DNA of 64,000 nt from Crossaster papposus. Lineage: Eukaryota > Echinodermata > Asteroidea > Velatida > Solasteridae. Shown one piece after another: positions 1 through 12,189 of the stretch (position 1 is the first letter of the stretch; every line of letters begins with the position of its first letter). Under the pieces are notes generated by a model. That model was not told where the DNA came from. It was given only the letters and a program-made list of their open reading frames with translations, and ran no database searches. The DNA is taken from assembly GCA_037893245.1 (NCBI GenBank), contig JBAIAA010000434.1, forward strand, positions 62,001 to 126,000, given 5' to 3'. The translations under genes and the position numbers were made by a program.

Positions 1-997
1 TATTTCTTATGCACACTTCTTTCCCTTTACATATTTCTTATGCACACTTCTTTCCCTTTACATATTTCTTATGCACACTTCTTTCCCTTTACATATTTCT
101 TATGCACACTTCTTTCCCTTTACATATTTTTTATGCACACTTCTTTCCCTTTACATATTTCGTATGCACACTTCTTTCCCTTTACATATTTCTTATGCAC
201 ACTTCTTTCCCTTTACATATTTCTTATGCACATTTCTTCCCCTTTACATATTTCTTATGCACACTTCTTTCCCTTTACATATTTCTTATGCACACTTCTT
301 TCCCTTTACATATTTCTTATGCACACTTCTTTCCCTTTACATATTTCTTATGCACACTTCTTTCCCTTTACATATTTCTTATGCACACTTCTTTCCCTTT
401 ACATATTTCTTATGCACACTTCTTTCCCTTTACATATTTCTTATGCACACTTCTTTCCCTTTACATATTTCTTATGCACACTTCTTTCCCTTTACATATT
501 TCTTATGCACACTTCTTTCCCTTTACATATTTCTTATGCACACTTCTTTCCCTTTACATATTTCTTATGCACACTTCTTTCTTTTTACATATTTCTTATG
601 CACACTTCTTTCCCTTTACATATTTCTTATGCACACTTCTTTCCCTTTACATATTTCTTATGCACACTTCTTTCCCTTTACATATTTCTTATGCACCCTT
701 CTTTCCCTTTACATATTTCTTATGCACACTTCTTTCCCTTTACATATTTCTTATGCACACTTCTTTCCCTTTACATATTTCTTATGCACACTTCTTTCCC
801 TTTACATATTTCTTATGCACACTTCTTTCCCTTTACATATTTCTTATGCACACTTCTTTCCCTTTACATATTTATTATGCACACTTCTTTCCCTTTACAT
901 ATTTCTTATGCACACTTCTTTCCCTTTACATATTTCTTATGCACACTTCTTTCCCTTTACATATTTCTTATGCACACTTCTTTCCCTTTACATCTTT
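1..997 (+). repeat. Tail of a 1,059-bp, 33-monomer module
   Basis: A 5-base fragment is followed by 32 monomers. The A10-to-C monomer at 697 is 301 bp before the next spacer, as in five complete 33-monomer modules elsewhere, so the leading spacer of this module should lie about 62 bases upstream of the window. The last monomer before the spacer reads CATCTTT instead of CATATTT, a mark shared with the copy ending at 4,869. Confidence 0.85.
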
Positions 998-1033
998 AAC
1001 TCGAGGGCTTGTCCCGACATCATGTGTTTATTT
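998..1033 (+). repeat. 36-bp spacer, type A (reference copy)
   Basis: Inserted between monomer base 31 and base 1. It has the XhoI site CTCGAG at positions 3-8, then CTTGTCCCGACATC in its centre and TGTGTTTATTT at its end. Type A has C16 and G19. The monomer before it reads CATCTTT; 17 monomers follow. Confidence 0.96.
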
Positions 1034-1560
1034 CTTATGCACACTTCTTTCCCTTTACATATTTCTTATGCACACTTCTTTCCCTTTACATATTTCTTAT
1101 GCACACTTCTTTCCCTTTACATATTTCTTATGCACACTTCTTTCCCTTTACATATTTCTTATGCACACTTCTTTCCCTTTACATATTTCTTATGCACACT
1201 TCTTTCCCTTTACATATTTCTTATGCACACTTCTTTCCCTTTACATATTTCTTATGCACACTTCTTTCCCTTTACATATTTATTATGCACACTTATTTCC
1301 CTTTACATATTTCTTATGCACACTTATTTCCCTTTACATATTTCTTATGCACACTTCTTTCCCTTTACATATTTCTTATGCACACTTCTTTCCCTTTACA
1401 TATTTCTTATGCACACTTCTTTCCCTTTACATATTTATTATGCACACTTCTTTCCCTTTACATATTTATTATGCACACTTCTTTCCCTTTACATATTTAT
1501 TATGCACACTTCTTTCCCTTTACATATTTATTATGCACACTTCTTTCCCTTTACATATTT

Positions 1561-1596
1561 AACTCGAGGGCTTGTTCCCACATCATGTGTTTATTT
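1561..1596 (+). repeat. 36-bp spacer, type B (reference copy)
   Basis: Same length and ends as type A but T16 and C19, giving CTTGTTCCCACATC. Fourteen monomers follow; four C1-to-A monomers precede it. Confidence 0.96.
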
Positions 1597-2030
1597 CTTA
1601 TGCACACTTCTTTCCCTTTACATATTTCTTATGCACACTTCTTTCCCTTTACATATTTCTTATGCACACTTCTTTCCCTTTACATATTTCTTATGCACAC
1701 TTCTTTCCCTTTACATATTTCTTATGCACACTTCTTTCCCTTTACATATTTCTTATGCACACTTCTTTCCCTTTACATATTTCTTATGCACACTTCTTTC
1801 CCTTTACATATTTCTTATGCACACTTCTTTCCCTTTACATATTTCTTATGCACACTTCTTTCCCTTTACATATTTCTTATGCACACTTCTTTCCCTTTAC
1901 ATATTTCTTATGCACACTTCTTTCCCTTTACATATTTATTATGCACACTTCTTTCCCTTTACATATTTCTTATGCACACTTCTTTCCCTTTACATATTTC
2001 TTATGCACACTTCTTTCCCTTTACATATTT

Positions 2031-2066
2031 AACTCGAGGGCTTGTTCCCACATCATGTGTTTATTT
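2031..2066 (+). repeat. 36-bp spacer, type B
   Basis: Leads a 33-monomer module with a TTGTTATGC monomer near 2,129 and the A10-to-C monomer at 2,789. Confidence 0.95.
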
Positions 2067-3089
2067 CTTATGCACACTTCTTTCCCTTTACATATTTCTT
2101 ATGCACACTTCTTTCCCTTTACATATTTGTTATGCACACTTCTTTCCCTTTACATATTTCTTATGCACACTTCTTTCCCTTTACATATTTCTTATGCACA
2201 CTTCTTTCCCTTTACACATTTCTTATGCACATTTCTTTCCCTTTACATATTTCTTATGCACACTTCTTTCCCTTTACATATTTCTTATGCACACTTCTTT
2301 CCCTTTACATATTTCTTATGCACACTTCTTTCCCTTTACATATTTCTTATGCACACTTCTTTCCCTTTACATATTTCTTATGCACACTTCTTTCCCTTTA
2401 CATATTTCTTATGCACACTTCTTTCCCTTTACATATTTCTTATGCACACTTCTTTCCCTTTACATATTTCTTATGCACACTTCTTTCCCTTTACATATTT
2501 CTTATGCACACTTCTTTCCCTTTACATATTTCTTATGCACACTTCTTTCCCTTTACATATTTCTTATGCACACTTCTTTCCCTTTACATATTTCTTATGC
2601 ACACTTCTTTCCCTTTACATATTTCTTATGCACACTTCTTTCCCTTTACATATTTCTTATGCACACTTCTTTCCTTTTACATATTTCTTATGCACACTTC
2701 TTTCCCTTTACATATTTCTTATGCACACTTCTTTCCCTTTACATATTTCTTATGCACACTTATTTCCCTTTACATATTTCTTATGCACCCTTCTTTCCCT
2801 TTACATATTTCTTATGCACACTTCTTTCCCTTTACATATTTCTTATGCACACTTCTTTCCCTTTACATATTTCTTATGCACACTTCTTTCCCTTTACATA
2901 TTTCTTATGCACACTTCTTTCCCTTGACATATTTCTTATGCACACTTCTTTCCCTTTACATATTTATTATGCACACTTCTTTCCCTTTACATATTTCTTA
3001 TGCACACTTCTTTCCCTTTACATATTTCTTATGCACACTTCTTTCCCTTTACATATTTCTTATGCACACTTCTTTCCCTTTACATATTT

Positions 3090-3125
3090 AACTCGAGGGC
3101 TTGTCCCGACATCATGTGTTTATTT
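3090..3125 (+). repeat. 36-bp spacer, type A
   Basis: Leads the 43-monomer fusion block that ends at the hybrid stub at 4,459. Confidence 0.95.
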
Positions 3126-4458
3126 CTTATGCACACTTCTTTCCCTTTACATATTTCTTATGCACACTTCTTTCCCTTTACATATTTCTTATGCACACTT
3201 CTTTCCCTTTACATATTTCTTATGCACACTTCTTTCCCTTTACATATTTCTTATGCACACTTCTTTCCCTTTACATATTTCTTATGCACACTTCTTTCCC
3301 TTTACATATTTCTTATGCACACTTCTTTCCCTTTACATATTTCTTATGCACACTTCTTTCCCTTTACATATTTTGTATGCACACTTCTTTCCCTTTACAT
3401 ATTTCTTATGCACACTTCTTTCCCTTTACATATTTCTTATGCACTCTTCTTTCCCTTTACATATTTCTTATGCACACTTATTTTCCTTTACATATTTCTT
3501 ATGCACACTTATTTCCCTTTACATATTTCTTATGCACACTTCTTTCCCTTTACATATTTCTTATGCACACTTCTTTTCCTTTACATATTTCTTATGCACA
3601 CTTCTTTCCCTTTACATATTTTTTATGCACACTTCTTTCCCTTTACATATTTCTTATGCACACTTCTTTCCCTTTACATATTTCTTATGCACACTTCTTT
3701 CCCTTTACATATTTCTTATGCACATTTCTTTCCCTTTACATATTTCTTATGCACACTTCTTTCCCTTTACATATTTCTTATGCACACTTCTTTCCCTTTA
3801 CATATTTCTTATGCACACTTCTTTCCCTTTACATATTTCTTATGCACACTTCTTTCCCTTTACATATTTCTTATGCACACTTCTTTCCCTTTACATATTT
3901 CTTATGCACACTTCTTTCCCTTTACATATTTCTTATGCACACTTCTTTCCCTTTACATATTTCTTATGCACACTTCTTTCCCTTTACATATTTCTTATGC
4001 ACACTTCTTTCCCTTTACATATTTCTTATGCACACTTCTTTCCTTTTACATATTTCTTATGCACACTTCTTTCCCTTTACATATTTCTTATGCACACTTT
4101 TTTCCCTTTACATATTTCTTATGCACACTTATTTCCCTTTACATATTTCTTATGCACCCTTCTTTCCCTTTACATATTTCTTATGCACACTTCTTTCCCT
4201 TTACATATTTCTTATGCACACTTCTTTCCCTTTACATATTTCTTATGCACACTTCTTTCCCTTTACATATTTCTTATGCACACTTCTTTCCCTTTACATA
4301 TTTCTTATGCACACTTCTTTCCCTTTACATATTTATTATGCACACTTCTTTCCCTTTACATATTTCTTATGCACACTTCTTTCCCTTTACATATTTCTTA
4401 TGCACACTTCTTTCCCTTTACATATTTCCTATGCACACTTTTTTCCCTTTACATATTT

Positions 4459-4492
4459 AACTCGAGGCACACTTCTTTCCCTTTACATATTT
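4459..4492 (+). repeat. 34-bp hybrid unit: spacer stub joined to monomer
   Basis: The first eight spacer bases (AACTCGAG) replace the first five monomer bases and run straight into GCACACTTC. The preceding monomer starts CCTATGC. A full type A spacer follows directly. Confidence 0.93.
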
Positions 4493-4528
4493 AACTCGAG
4501 GGTTTGTCCCGACATCATGTGTTTATTT
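4493..4528 (+). repeat. 36-bp spacer, type A, C11-to-T form
   Basis: Reads GGGTTTGTCCC in place of GGGCTTGTCCC, the only copy with this change. Its first monomer ends CATAG. Eleven monomers follow. Confidence 0.95.
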
Positions 4529-4869
4529 CTTATGCACACTTCTTTCCCTTTACATAGTTCTTATGCACACTTCTTTCCCTTTACATATTTCTTATGCACA
4601 CTTCTTTCCCTTTACATATTTCTTATGCACACTTCTTTCCCTTTACATATTTCTTATGCACACTTCTTTCCCTTTACATATTTCTTATGCACACTTCTTT
4701 CCCTTTACATATTTCTTATGCACACTTCTTTCCCTTTACATATTTCTTATGCACACTTATTTCCCTTTACATATTTCTTATGCACACTTATTTCCCTTTA
4801 CATATTTCTTATGCACACTTATTTCCCTTTACATATTTCTTATGCACACTTCTTTCCCTTTACATCTTT

Positions 4870-4905
4870 AACTCGAGGGCTTGTCCCGACATCATGTGTT
4901 TATTT
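4870..4905 (+). repeat. 36-bp spacer, type A
   Basis: Preceded by CATCTTT like the copy at 998, its partner at 3,872 bp. Seventeen monomers follow. Confidence 0.95.
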
Positions 4906-5432
4906 CTTATGCACACTTCTTTCCCTTTACATATTTCTTATGCACACTTCTTTCCCTTTACATATTTCTTATGCACACTTCTTTCCCTTTACATATTTCT
5001 TATGCACACTTCTTTCCCTTTACATATTTCTTATGCACACTTCTTTCCCTTTACATATTTCTTATGCACACTTCTTTCCCTTTACATATTTCTTATGCAC
5101 ACTTCTTTCCCTTTACATATTTCTTATGCACACTTCTTTCCCTTTACATATTTATTATGCACACTTATTTCCCTTTACATATTTCTTATGCACACTTATT
5201 TCCCTTTACATATTTCTTATGCACACTTCTTTCCCTTTACATATTTCTTATGCACACTTCTTTCCCTTTACATATTTCTTATGCACACTTCTTTCCCTTT
5301 ACATATTTATTATGCACACTTCTTTCCCTTTACATATTTATTATGCACACTTCTTTCCCTTTACATATTTATTATGCACACTTCTTTCCCTTTACATATT
5401 TATTATGCACACTTCTTTCCCTTTACATATTT

Positions 5433-5468
5433 AACTCGAGGGCTTGTTCCCACATCATGTGTTTATTT
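5433..5468 (+). repeat. 36-bp spacer, type B
   Basis: Partner of the copy at 1,561; preceded by C1-to-A monomers and followed by 14 monomers. Confidence 0.95.
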
Positions 5469-5902
5469 CTTATGCACACTTCTTTCCCTTTACATATTTC
5501 TTATGCACACTTCTTTCCCTTTACATATTTCTTATGCACACTTCTTTCCCTTTACATATTTCTTATGCACACTTCTTTCCCTTTACATATTTCTTATGCA
5601 CACTTCTTTCCCTTTACATATTTCTTATGCACACTTCTTTCCCTTTACATATTTCTTATGCACACTTCTTTCCCTTTACATATTTCTTATGCACACTTCT
5701 TTCCCTTTACATATTTCTTATGCACACTTCTTTCCCTTTACATATTTCTTATGCACACTTCTTTCCCTTTACATATTTCTTATGCACACTTCTTTCCCTT
5801 TACATATTTATTATGCACACTTCTTTCCCTTTACATATTTCTTATGCACACTTCTTTCCCTTTACATATTTCTTATGCACACTTCTTTCCCTTTACATAT
5901 TT

Positions 5903-5938
5903 AACTCGAGGGCTTGTTCCCACATCATGTGTTTATTT
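5903..5938 (+). repeat. 36-bp spacer, type B
   Basis: Leads a 33-monomer module; A10-to-C monomer at 6,661. Confidence 0.95.
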
Positions 5939-6961
5939 CTTATGCACACTTCTTTCCCTTTACATATTTCTTATGCACACTTCTTTCCCTTTACATATTT
6001 GTTATGCACACTTCTTTCCCTTTACATATTTCTTATGCACACTTCTTTCCCTTTACATATTTCTTATGCACACTTCTTTCCCTTTACACATTTCTTATGC
6101 ACATTTCTTTCCCTTTACATATTTCTTATGCACACTTCTTTCCCTTTACATATTTCTTATGCACACTTCTTTCCCTTTACATATTTCTTATGCACACTTC
6201 TTTCCCTTTACATATTTCTTATGCACACTTCTTTCCCTTTACATATTTCTTATGCACACTTCTTTCCCTTTACATATTTCTTATGCACACTTCTTTCCCT
6301 TTACATATTTCTTATGCACACTTCTTTCCCTTTACATATTTCTTATGCACACTTCTTTCCCTTTACATATTTCTTATGCACACTTCTTTCCCTTTACATA
6401 TTTCTTATGCACACTTCTTTCCCTTTACATATTTCTTATGCACACTTCTTTCCCTTTACATATTTCTTATGCACACTTCTTTCCCTTTACATATTTCTTA
6501 TGCACACTTCTTTCCCTTTACATATTTCTTATGCACACTTCTTTCCTTTTACATATTTCTTATGCACACTTCTTTCCCTTTACATATTTCTTATGCACAC
6601 TTCTTTCCCTTTACATATTTCTTATGCACACTTATTTCCCTTTACATATTTCTTATGCACCCTTCTTTCCCTTTACATATTTCTTATGCACACTTCTTTC
6701 CCTTTACATATTTCTTATGCACACTTCTTTCCCTTTACATATTTCTTATGCACACTTCTTTCCCTTTACATATTTCTTATGCACACTTCTTTCCCTTGAC
6801 ATATTTCTTATGCACACTTCTTTCCCTTTACATATTTATTATGCACACTTCTTTCCCTTTACATATTTCTTATGCACACTTCTTTCCCTTTACATATTTC
6901 TTATGCACACTTCTTTCCCTTTACATATTTCTTATGCACACTTCTTTCCCTTTACATATTT

Positions 6962-6997
6962 AACTCGAGGGCTTGTCCCGACATCATGTGTTTATTT
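6962..6997 (+). repeat. 36-bp spacer, type A
   Basis: Partner of the copy at 3,090, but only 20 monomers follow. Confidence 0.95.
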
Positions 6998-7617
6998 CTT
7001 ATGCACACTTCTTTCCCTTTACATATTTCTTATGCACACTTCTTTCCCTTTACATATTTCTTATGCACACTTCTTTCCCTTTACATATTTCTTATGCACA
7101 CTTCTTTCCCTTTACATATTTCTTATGCACACTTCTTTCCCTTTACATATTTCTTATGCACACTTCTTTCCCTTTACATATTTCTTATGCACACTTCTTT
7201 CCCTTTACATATTTCTTATGCACACTTCTTTCCCTTTACATATTTTGTATGCACACTTCTTTCCCTTTACATATTTCTTATGCACACTTCTTTCCCTTTA
7301 CATATTTCTTATGCACTCTTCTTTCCCTTTACATATTTCTTATGCACACTTATTTTCCTTTACATATTTCTTATGCACACTTATTTCCCTTTACATATTT
7401 CTTATGCACACTTCTTTCCCTTTACATATTTCTTATGCACACTTCTTTCCCTTTACATATTTCTTATGCACACTTCTTTCCCTTTACATATTTCTTATGC
7501 ACACTTCTTTCCCTTTACATATTTATTATGCACACTTCTTTCCCTTTACATATTTCTTATGCACACTTCTTTCCCTTTACATATTTCTTATGCACACTTC
7601 TTTCCCTTTACATATTT

Positions 7618-7653
7618 AACTCGAGGGCTTGTTCCCACATCATGTGTTTATTT
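7618..7653 (+). repeat. 36-bp spacer, type B
   Basis: Sixteen monomers follow, ending in C1-to-A forms near 8,054-8,116. Confidence 0.95.
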
Positions 7654-8149
7654 CTTATGCACACTTCTTTCCCTTTACATATTTCTTATGCACACTTCTT
7701 TCCCTTTACATATTTCTTATGCACACTTCTTTCCCTTTACATATTTCTTATGCACACTTCTTTCCCTTTACATATTTCTTATGCACACTTCTTTCCCTTT
7801 ACATATTTCTTATGCACACTTCTTTCCCTTTACATATTTCTTATGCACACTTCTTTCCCTTTACATATTTCTTATGCACACTTATTTCCCTTTACATATT
7901 TCTTATGCACACTTATTTCCCTTTACATATTTCTTATGCACACTTCTTTCCCTTTACATATTTCTTATGCACACTTCTTTCCCTTTACATATTTCTTATG
8001 CACACTTCTTTCCCTTTACATATTTCTTATGCACACTTCTTTCCCTTTACATATTTATTATGCACACTTCTTTCCCTTTACATATTTATTATGCACACTT
8101 CTTTCCCTTTACATATTTATTATGCACACTTCTTTCCCTTTACATATTT

Positions 8150-8185
8150 AACTCGAGGGCTTGTTCCCACATCATGTGTTTATTT
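8150..8185 (+). repeat. 36-bp spacer, type B
   Basis: Fifteen monomers follow, including TTCCGTTTAC near 8,515, up to the hybrid stub at 8,651. Confidence 0.95.
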
Positions 8186-8650
8186 CTTATGCACACTTCT
8201 TTCCCTTTACATATTTCTTATGCACACTTCTTTCCCTTTACATATTTCTTATGCACACTTCTTTTCCTTTACATATTTCTTATGCACACTTCTTTCCCTT
8301 TACATATTTTTTATGCACACTTCTTTCCCTTTACATATTTCTTATGCACACTTCTTTCCCTTTACATATTTCTTATGCACACTTCTTTCCCTTTACATAT
8401 TTCTTATGCACATTTCTTTCCCTTTACATATTTCTTATGCACACTTCTTTCCCTTTACATATTTCTTATGCACACTTCTTTCCCTTTACATATTTCTTAT
8501 GCACACTTCTTTCCGTTTACATATTTCTTATGCACACTTCTTTCCCTTTACATATTTCTTATGCACACTTCTTTCCCTTTACATATTTCTTATGCACACT
8601 TCTTTCCCTTTACATATTTCCTATGCACACTTCTTTCCCTTTACATATTT

Positions 8651-8684
8651 AACTCGAGGCACACTTCTTTCCCTTTACATATTT
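8651..8684 (+). repeat. 34-bp hybrid unit: spacer stub joined to monomer
   Basis: Junction identical to that at 4,459, again preceded by a CCTATGC monomer and followed by a type A spacer. Confidence 0.93.
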
Positions 8685-8720
8685 AACTCGAGGGCTTGTC
8701 CCGACATCATGTGTTTATTT
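8685..8720 (+). repeat. 36-bp spacer, type A
   Basis: Follows a hybrid unit; its first monomer ends CATAG. Seventeen monomers follow. Confidence 0.95.
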
Positions 8721-9247
8721 CTTATGCACACTTCTTTCCCTTTACATAGTTCTTATGCACACTTCTTTCCCTTTACATATTTCTTATGCACACTTCTTTC
8801 CCTTTACATATTTCTTATGCACACTTCTTTCCCTTTACATATTTCTTATGCACACTTCTTTCCCTTTACATATTTCTTATGCACACTTCTTTCCCTTTAC
8901 ATATTTCTTATGCACACTTCTTTCCCTTTACATATTTCTTATGCACACTTATTTCCCTTTACATATTTCTTATGCACACTTATTTCCCTTTACATATTTC
9001 TTATGCACACTTATTTCCCTTTACATATTTCTTATGCACACTTCTTTCCCTTTACATATTTCTTATGCACACTTCTTTCCCTTTACATATTTCTTATGCA
9101 CACTTCTTTCCCTTTACATATTTCTTATGCACACTTCTTTCCCTTTACATATTTATTATGCACACTTCTTTCCCTTTACATATTTCTTATGCACACTTCT
9201 TTCCCTTTACATATTTCTTATGCACACTTCTTTCCATTTACATATTT

Positions 9248-9283
9248 AACTCGAGGGCTTGTTCCCACATCATGTGTTTATTT
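9248..9283 (+). repeat. 36-bp spacer, type B
   Basis: Preceded by a TTCCATTTA monomer. Fourteen monomers follow, the last starting CCTATGC. Confidence 0.95.
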
Positions 9284-9717
9284 CTTATGCACACTTCTTT
9301 CCCTTTACATATTTCTTATGCACACTTCTTTCCCTTTACATATTTCTTATGCACACTTCTTTCCCTTTACATATTTCGTATGCACACTTCTTTCCCTTTA
9401 CATATTTCTTATGCACACTTCTTTCCCTTTACATATTTCTTATGCACACTTCTTTCCCTTTACATATTTCTTATGCACACTTCTTTCCCTTTACATATTT
9501 CTTATGCACACTTCTTTCCCTTTACATATTTCTTATGCACACTTCTTTCCCTTTACATATTTCTTATGCACACTTCTTTCCCTTTACATATTTATTATGC
9601 ACACTTCTTTCCCTTTACATATTTCTTATGCACACTTCTTTCCCTTTACATATTTCTTATGCACACTTCTTTCCCTTTACATATTTCCTATGCACACTTC
9701 TTTCCCTTTACATATTT

Positions 9718-9751
9718 AACTCGAGGCACACTTCTTTCCCTTTACATATTT
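9718..9751 (+). repeat. 34-bp hybrid unit: spacer stub joined to monomer
   Basis: Third copy of the stub junction, 1,067 bp after the second. Confidence 0.93.
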
Positions 9752-9787
9752 AACTCGAGGGCTTGTCCCGACATCATGTGTTTATTT
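9752..9787 (+). repeat. 36-bp spacer, type A
   Basis: Follows a hybrid unit; first monomer ends CATAG; 17 monomers follow, one starting CTGATGC near 10,036. Confidence 0.95.
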
Positions 9788-10314
9788 CTTATGCACACTT
9801 CTTTCCCTTTACATAGTTCTTATGCACACTTCTTTCCCTTTACATATTTCTTATGCACACTTCTTTCCCTTTACATATTTCTTATGCACACTTCTTTCCC
9901 TTTACATATTTCTTATGCACACTTCTTTCCCTTTACATATTTCTTATGCACACTTCTTTCCCTTTACATATTTCTTATGCACACTTCTTTCCCTTTACAT
10001 ATTTCTTATGCACACTTATTTCCCTTTACATATTTCTGATGCACACTTATTTCCCTTTACATATTTCTTATGCACACTTATTTCCCTTTACATATTTCTT
10101 ATGCACACTTCTTTCCCTTTACATATTTCTTATGCACACTTCTTTCCCTTTACATATTTATTATGCACACTTCTTTCCCTTTACATATTTCTTATGCACA
10201 CTTCTTTCCCTTTACATATTTATTATGCACACTTCTTTCCCTTTACATATTTCTTATGCACACTTCTTTCCCTTTACATATTTCTTATGCACACTTCTTT
10301 CCCTTTACATATTT

Positions 10315-10350
10315 AACTCGAGGGCTTGTTCCCACATCATGTGTTTATTT
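10315..10350 (+). repeat. 36-bp spacer, type B
   Basis: Leads a 33-monomer module with CGTATGC near 10,444, two TTTTTTATGC monomers near 10,506-10,540 and the A10-to-C monomer at 11,073. Confidence 0.95.
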
Positions 10351-11373
10351 CTTATGCACACTTCTTTCCCTTTACATATTTCTTATGCACACTTCTTTCC
10401 CTTTACATATTTCTTATGCACACTTCTTTCCCTTTACATATTTCGTATGCACACTTCTTTCCCTTTACATATTTCTTATGCACACTTCTTTCCCTTTACA
10501 TATTTTTTATGCACACTTCTTTCCCTTTACATATTTTTTATGCACACTTCTTTCCCTTTACATATTTCTTATGCACACTTCTTTCCCTTTACATATTTCT
10601 TATGCACACTTCTTTCCCTTTACATATTTCTTATGCACATTTCTTTCCCTTTACATATTTCTTATGCACACTTCTTTCCCTTTACATATTTCTTATGCAC
10701 ACTTCTTTCCCTTTACATATTTCTTATGCACACTTCTTTCCCTTTACATATTTCTTATGCACACTTCTTTCCCTTTACATATTTCTTATGCACACTTCTT
10801 TCCCTTTACATATTTCTTATGCACACTTCTTTCCCTTTACATATTTCTTATGCACACTTCTTTCCCTTTACATATTTCTTATGCACACTTCTTTCCCTTT
10901 ACATATTTCTTATGCACACTTCTTTCCCTTTACATATTTCTTATGCACACTTCTTTCCTTTTACATATTTCTTATGCACACTTCTTTCCCTTTACATATT
11001 TCTTATGCACACTTCTTTCCCTTTACATATTTCTTATGCACACTTCTTTCCCTTTACATATTTCTTATGCACCCTTCTTTCCCTTTACATATTTCTTATG
11101 CACACTTCTTTCCCTTTACATATTTCTTATGCACACTTCTTTCCCTTTACATATTTCTTATGCACACTTCTTTCCCTTTACATATTTCTTATGCACACTT
11201 CTTTCCCTTTACATATTTCTTATGCACACTTCTTTCCCTTTACATATTTATTATGCACACTTCTTTCCCTTTACATATTTCTTATGCACACTTCTTTCCC
11301 TTTACATATTTCTTATGCACACTTCTTTCCCTTTACATATTTCTTATGCACACTTCTTTCCCTTTACATATTT

Positions 11374-11409
11374 AACTCGAGGGCTTGTCCCGACATCATG
11401 TGTTTATTT
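11374..11409 (+). repeat. 36-bp spacer, type A
   Basis: Followed by 24 monomers; the second and third begin with A (ATTATGC). Confidence 0.95.
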
Positions 11410-12153
11410 CTTATGCACACTTCTTTCCCTTTACATATTTATTATGCACACTTCTTTCCCTTTACATATTTATTATGCACACTTCTTTCCCTTTACATAT
11501 TTCTTATGCACACTTCTTTCCCTTTACATATTTCTTATGCACACTTCTTTCCCTTTACATATTTCTTATGCACACTTCTTTCCCTTTACATATTTTTTAT
11601 GCACACTTCTTTCCCTTTACATATTTCTTATGCACACTTCTTTCCCTTTACATATTCCTTGTGCACACTTCTTTCCCTTTACATATTTCTTATGCACACT
11701 TCTGTCCCTTTACATATTTCTTATGCACACTTCTTTCCCTTTACATATTTTTTGTGCACACTTCTTTCCCTTTACATATTTCTTATGCACACTTCTTTCC
11801 CTTTACATATTTCTTATGCACACTTCTTTCCCTTTACATATTTCTTATGCACACTTCTTTCCCTTTACATATTTCTTATGCACACTTCTTTCCCTTTACA
11901 TATTTCTTATGCACACTTCTTTCCCTTTACATATTTCTTATGCACACTTATTTCCCTTTACATATTTCTTATGCACACTTCTTTCCCTTTACATATTTCT
12001 TATGCACACTTCTTTCCCTTTACATATTTCTTATGCACACTTCTTTCCCTTTACATATTTCTTATGCACACTTCTTTCCCTTTACATATTTCTTATGCAC
12101 ACTTCTTTCCCTTTACATATTTCTTATGCACACTTCTTTCCCTTTACATATTT

Positions 12154-12189
12154 AACTCGAGGGCTTGTCCCGACATCATGTGTTTATTT
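12154..12189 (+). repeat. 36-bp spacer, type A
   Basis: Followed by 25 monomers that start like the previous 24-monomer block, 780 bp upstream. Confidence 0.95.

Larger units (their letters stand above)
998..3500 (+). repeat. Higher-order repeat, 3,872-bp shift, copy 1
   Basis: Spacers at 998 (A), 1561 (B), 2031 (B) and 3090 (A) enclose 17, 14 and 33 monomers. The same order and the same rare variants recur 3,872 bp downstream: CATCTTT before the first spacer, a run of C1-to-A monomers at about 1,435-1,530, TTTTGTATGC near 3,371, GCACTCTTC near 3,444 and CTTATTTTCC near 3,480. The match ends a little after 3,500; the left edge falls between about 940 and 990. Confidence 0.88.
3501..4869 (+). 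repeat. Junction segment between the two 3,872-bp copies
   Basis: The 43-monomer block from 3,126 to 4,458 looks like a fusion. Its right part carries the A10-to-C monomer at 4,158, which is 301 bp before the hybrid stub at 4,459, exactly where a 33-monomer module would end. The stub, a type A spacer at 4,493 and 11 monomers follow, including a CATAGTTC monomer near 4,557 and three consecutive CTTATTTCCC monomers near 4,757-4,820. Confidence 0.8.
4870..7390 (+). repeat. Higher-order repeat, 3,872-bp shift, copy 2
   Basis: Spacers at 4870, 5433, 5903 and 6962 keep the types (A, B, B, A) and gaps (17, 14, 33 monomers) of copy 1, and the marker monomers occur at the same offsets (TTTTGTATGC near 7,243, GCACTCTTC near 7,316, CTTATTTTCC near 7,352). 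After about 7,390 the two copies part. Confidence 0.88.
7391..9751 (+). repeat. Mixed modules with two hybrid stubs
   Basis: Blocks of 16, 15, 17 and 14 monomers lie between spacers at 7618 (B), 8150 (B), 8685 (A) and 9248 (B), with hybrid stubs at 8651 and 9718. The 8,685-9,717 stretch repeats the A-17-B-14 order seen from 998 and 4,870. A CATAGTTC monomer follows the spacer at 8,685. Confidence 0.85.

Noticed and set aside
998-1033. CENP-B box in the spacer (CGGG on the reverse strand of type A)
   Set aside because: The required TTCG and A at the set distances before CGGG are missing, and type B lacks CGGG.
998-1033. E-box (CATGTG) and forkhead-like (TGTTTAT) sites in the spacer
   Set aside because: Six- and seven-base matches are expected by chance, and nothing nearby is a gene to regulate.
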